From: Closterium sp. NIES-65 | Taxonomy: Eukaryota; Streptophyta; Zygnematophyceae; Desmidiales; Closteriaceae | Direction: 5' to 3' | Length of the DNA stretch: 64,000 nucleotides | Assembly (NCBI GenBank): GCA_948144175.1 | Contig: CANXME010000106.1 | Coordinates: forward strand, 868,001-932,000 | Shown: piece by piece, positions 63,001-64,000 of the stretch | Layout of the letters: each line of letters begins with the position of its first letter | How positions within the stretch are numbered: position 1 is the stretch's first letter | The notes under the pieces: model-generated | Told to the model about the DNA's origin: nothing | The model's input: the letters and a program-made list of their open reading frames with translations, nothing else | Databases searched by the model: none | Program-made: the position numbers and the translations under genes

Positions 63001-64000
63001 CTACCTGGGACACACCTGAAGGGGCAGGACCCTGAGGGGGGAGGGGGTCTACCGCGGGGGGACCAGGTACCAAGAAGAGCGGGGGCGGGGGGAGGGACGG
63101 AGTGCGGTAGGGGAAGAGGCGGTAGTAGGGTACCGACTCGTCGAACGTGACGTCCTGGGAGGACAGAACACGTCGAGAGGTGGGGTGGTAGAACTGCCAC
63201 CCAGGGGCGTCGGGGGGGAACCCCAGGAAGACGCAGGACAGCTTGTCCGCAGACAGGTCGCGAACAAACGCCCGAGATCCCCAGACTCGGAACGCCGACG
63301 CATCGCCAACCTTCCCAGTCCACAGCAGAGCTGGGGAGGTCTCCGGTCGAGAGACCCTGGGGTGGAGGTTGATCTGGTGCGCAGCGTACCTGACCGCAAA
63401 CGGCCACAGAAAATGGGGAGCAGCCGCATGCATCATGGACGTACGAGCTACGTCCATGACCATGCCAATGCGGCGCTCAGCAATCCCATTCTGCTGCGGT
63501 GAGTCCGGAAGCGTGAAGGTCTGACGGATGCCTCGCGCACGACAGTAGGCACTCAGGAGGCCAGAGGAGAACTCTCCGCCTCTGTCCGAGTGCAGACGCA
63601 AAACAGGGAAGTCAGAGCCAAAGCTCCTCCGAAGCTGGAGACGAGCTGCGCGGATCCAGTCGATCAACACCGCAGTGACCTCACCCTTGCTGCGCAAGGG
63701 GAAGACTGTGGTGTAACGCGAGTAGTCGTCAACCACCAGCAGGAAGTAGCGCTCCTGACCCTGTCCACGGACGCGGGCTGGGCCCCACACATCCATGTGA
63801 AGCGTCTGCAACGGGGCCTCTGTCGGAGGAAACTGGGAGGAGTGAGGGGCAGCACGCTGGCGCCCCTCGACACAGGGGACACAGGTGGGGCCAGGGCCCG
63901 GAGGGAGGGGAGGGAGAGACCGGGGAAGACCAGACACAAGGACTCGTGAGGCCATGCCTCTGAGCCGAAGCAGAGAGGGGTGGCCAAGGCGGTGGTGCCA
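60044..64000 (-). pseudogene. pol: Copia-J pol: integrase, RT, RNase H (one premature stop)
   Basis: Minus frame from the window end (WHHRLGHPSL at the edge) through integrase (MDVWGP near 63790, LHSDRGGEF near 63580, QQNGIAERRIG), PGGAE-type linker (about 62760-62950), RT (YVDD near 61140) and RNase H. A single TAG (60311-60313) replaces CAG in FLAREL-Q, about 55 codons before the normal end. The normal TGA after LLSS is changed to TCA, so the rest of the frame runs on to 60044 inside the 3'-UTR block. Compared with A and I it lacks four residues (SPRAAP region) in the integrase near 63235. Otherwise the catalytic motifs are present. Confidence 0.9.

Larger units (their letters stand above)
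47187..64000 (-). mobile_element. Gypsy-3: Ty3/gypsy chromovirus, minus strand, right end outside window
   Basis: 3' LTR (47187-47588), open pol (47599-51072), Copia-I (51073-58542), gag and pol start (58548-59834), then Copia-J to the window end. The 5' LTR and gag start lie to the right. Expected target site in Copia-H: CTCAT (47182-47186). It is related to Gypsy-1 and -2, with better preserved frames. Confidence 0.9.
59835..64000 (-). mobile_element. Copia-J: copia element, minus strand, 5' half outside window
   Basis: 3' LTR (59835-59966), PPT, conserved 3'-UTR block and pol to the window end. It is inserted in Gypsy-3 gag in the same orientation; the expected target site is CGATC (59830-59834). 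Its LTR is of the same subfamily as fragment K. Confidence 0.92.

Overview
The window is a stack of nested LTR retrotransposons. I found no host gene, tRNA, rRNA or CRISPR array. The organism is a eukaryote, and the green (plant/streptophyte) lineage is the best guess. Reasons: tRNA-iMet-type primer sites (TGGTATCAGAGC), telo-box-like TTAGGGTTT in many LTRs, chromodomain Ty3/gypsy elements and copia elements of plant type. The species cannot be named from the sequence.

Three groups occur. (1) A GC-rich Ty1/copia superfamily with very short LTRs (124-136 bp), long GC-rich tandem-repeat leaders and a single gag-pol frame: copies A, B, C, D, G, H, I, J, the leader fragment K and the non-autonomous E. 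(2) Ty3/gypsy chromoviruses: Gypsy-1, -2 and -3 (one family or close relatives) and Gypsy-4 (a different lineage). (3) A second copia lineage, seen only as fragments F and F'.

Layout. 1-11815: Gypsy-1 (minus, left end outside the window) holds Copia-A (1732-9032, target duplication GCTGC) and fragment K (10015-10797). Gypsy-1 itself sits in the RT/RNase H region of Copia-D (11818-14606). The 3' LTR of D is split by the 1.6-kb element E (12901-14516, duplication ATAGC). 14607-16457: an unassigned stretch, then copia fragment F (minus). 16458-40131: Copia-G (plus, 5' end missing), interrupted in integrase by Copia-B (16564-23661, ATGTT) and in RNase H by Gypsy-2 (27132-39248, GGGCT). Gypsy-2 is interrupted by Copia-C (30264-36542, GATCT). 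40132-40679: copia fragment F'. 40680-47186: remains of Copia-H (minus) with the 3' part of Gypsy-4 inside it, joined by a deletion. 47187-64000: Gypsy-3 (minus, inside the gag of H), interrupted by Copia-I (51073-58542, CCAAT) and by Copia-J (59835 to the window end).

State of the copies. Copia-I has identical LTRs, a target duplication, PBS, PPT and an uninterrupted 1968-codon gag-pol frame, so it looks recent and possibly competent. Copia-A has identical LTRs but one +1 frameshift in gag. B, C, G, H and J carry stops, deletions or altered catalytic residues. Gypsy-3 pol is open; Gypsy-1 and Gypsy-2 carry stops.

Most interesting signals: a hairpin next to the PBS whose arms covary between families, followed by a GGGCCC palindrome; a strongly conserved 3'-UTR block in eight copies; element E, which keeps these cis signals without any coding region; an unusual C-x13-C-x3-H-x4-C motif in the copia Gag; and a phased A AAA AAC slippery heptamer 12 nt before the gag stop in the gypsy elements.
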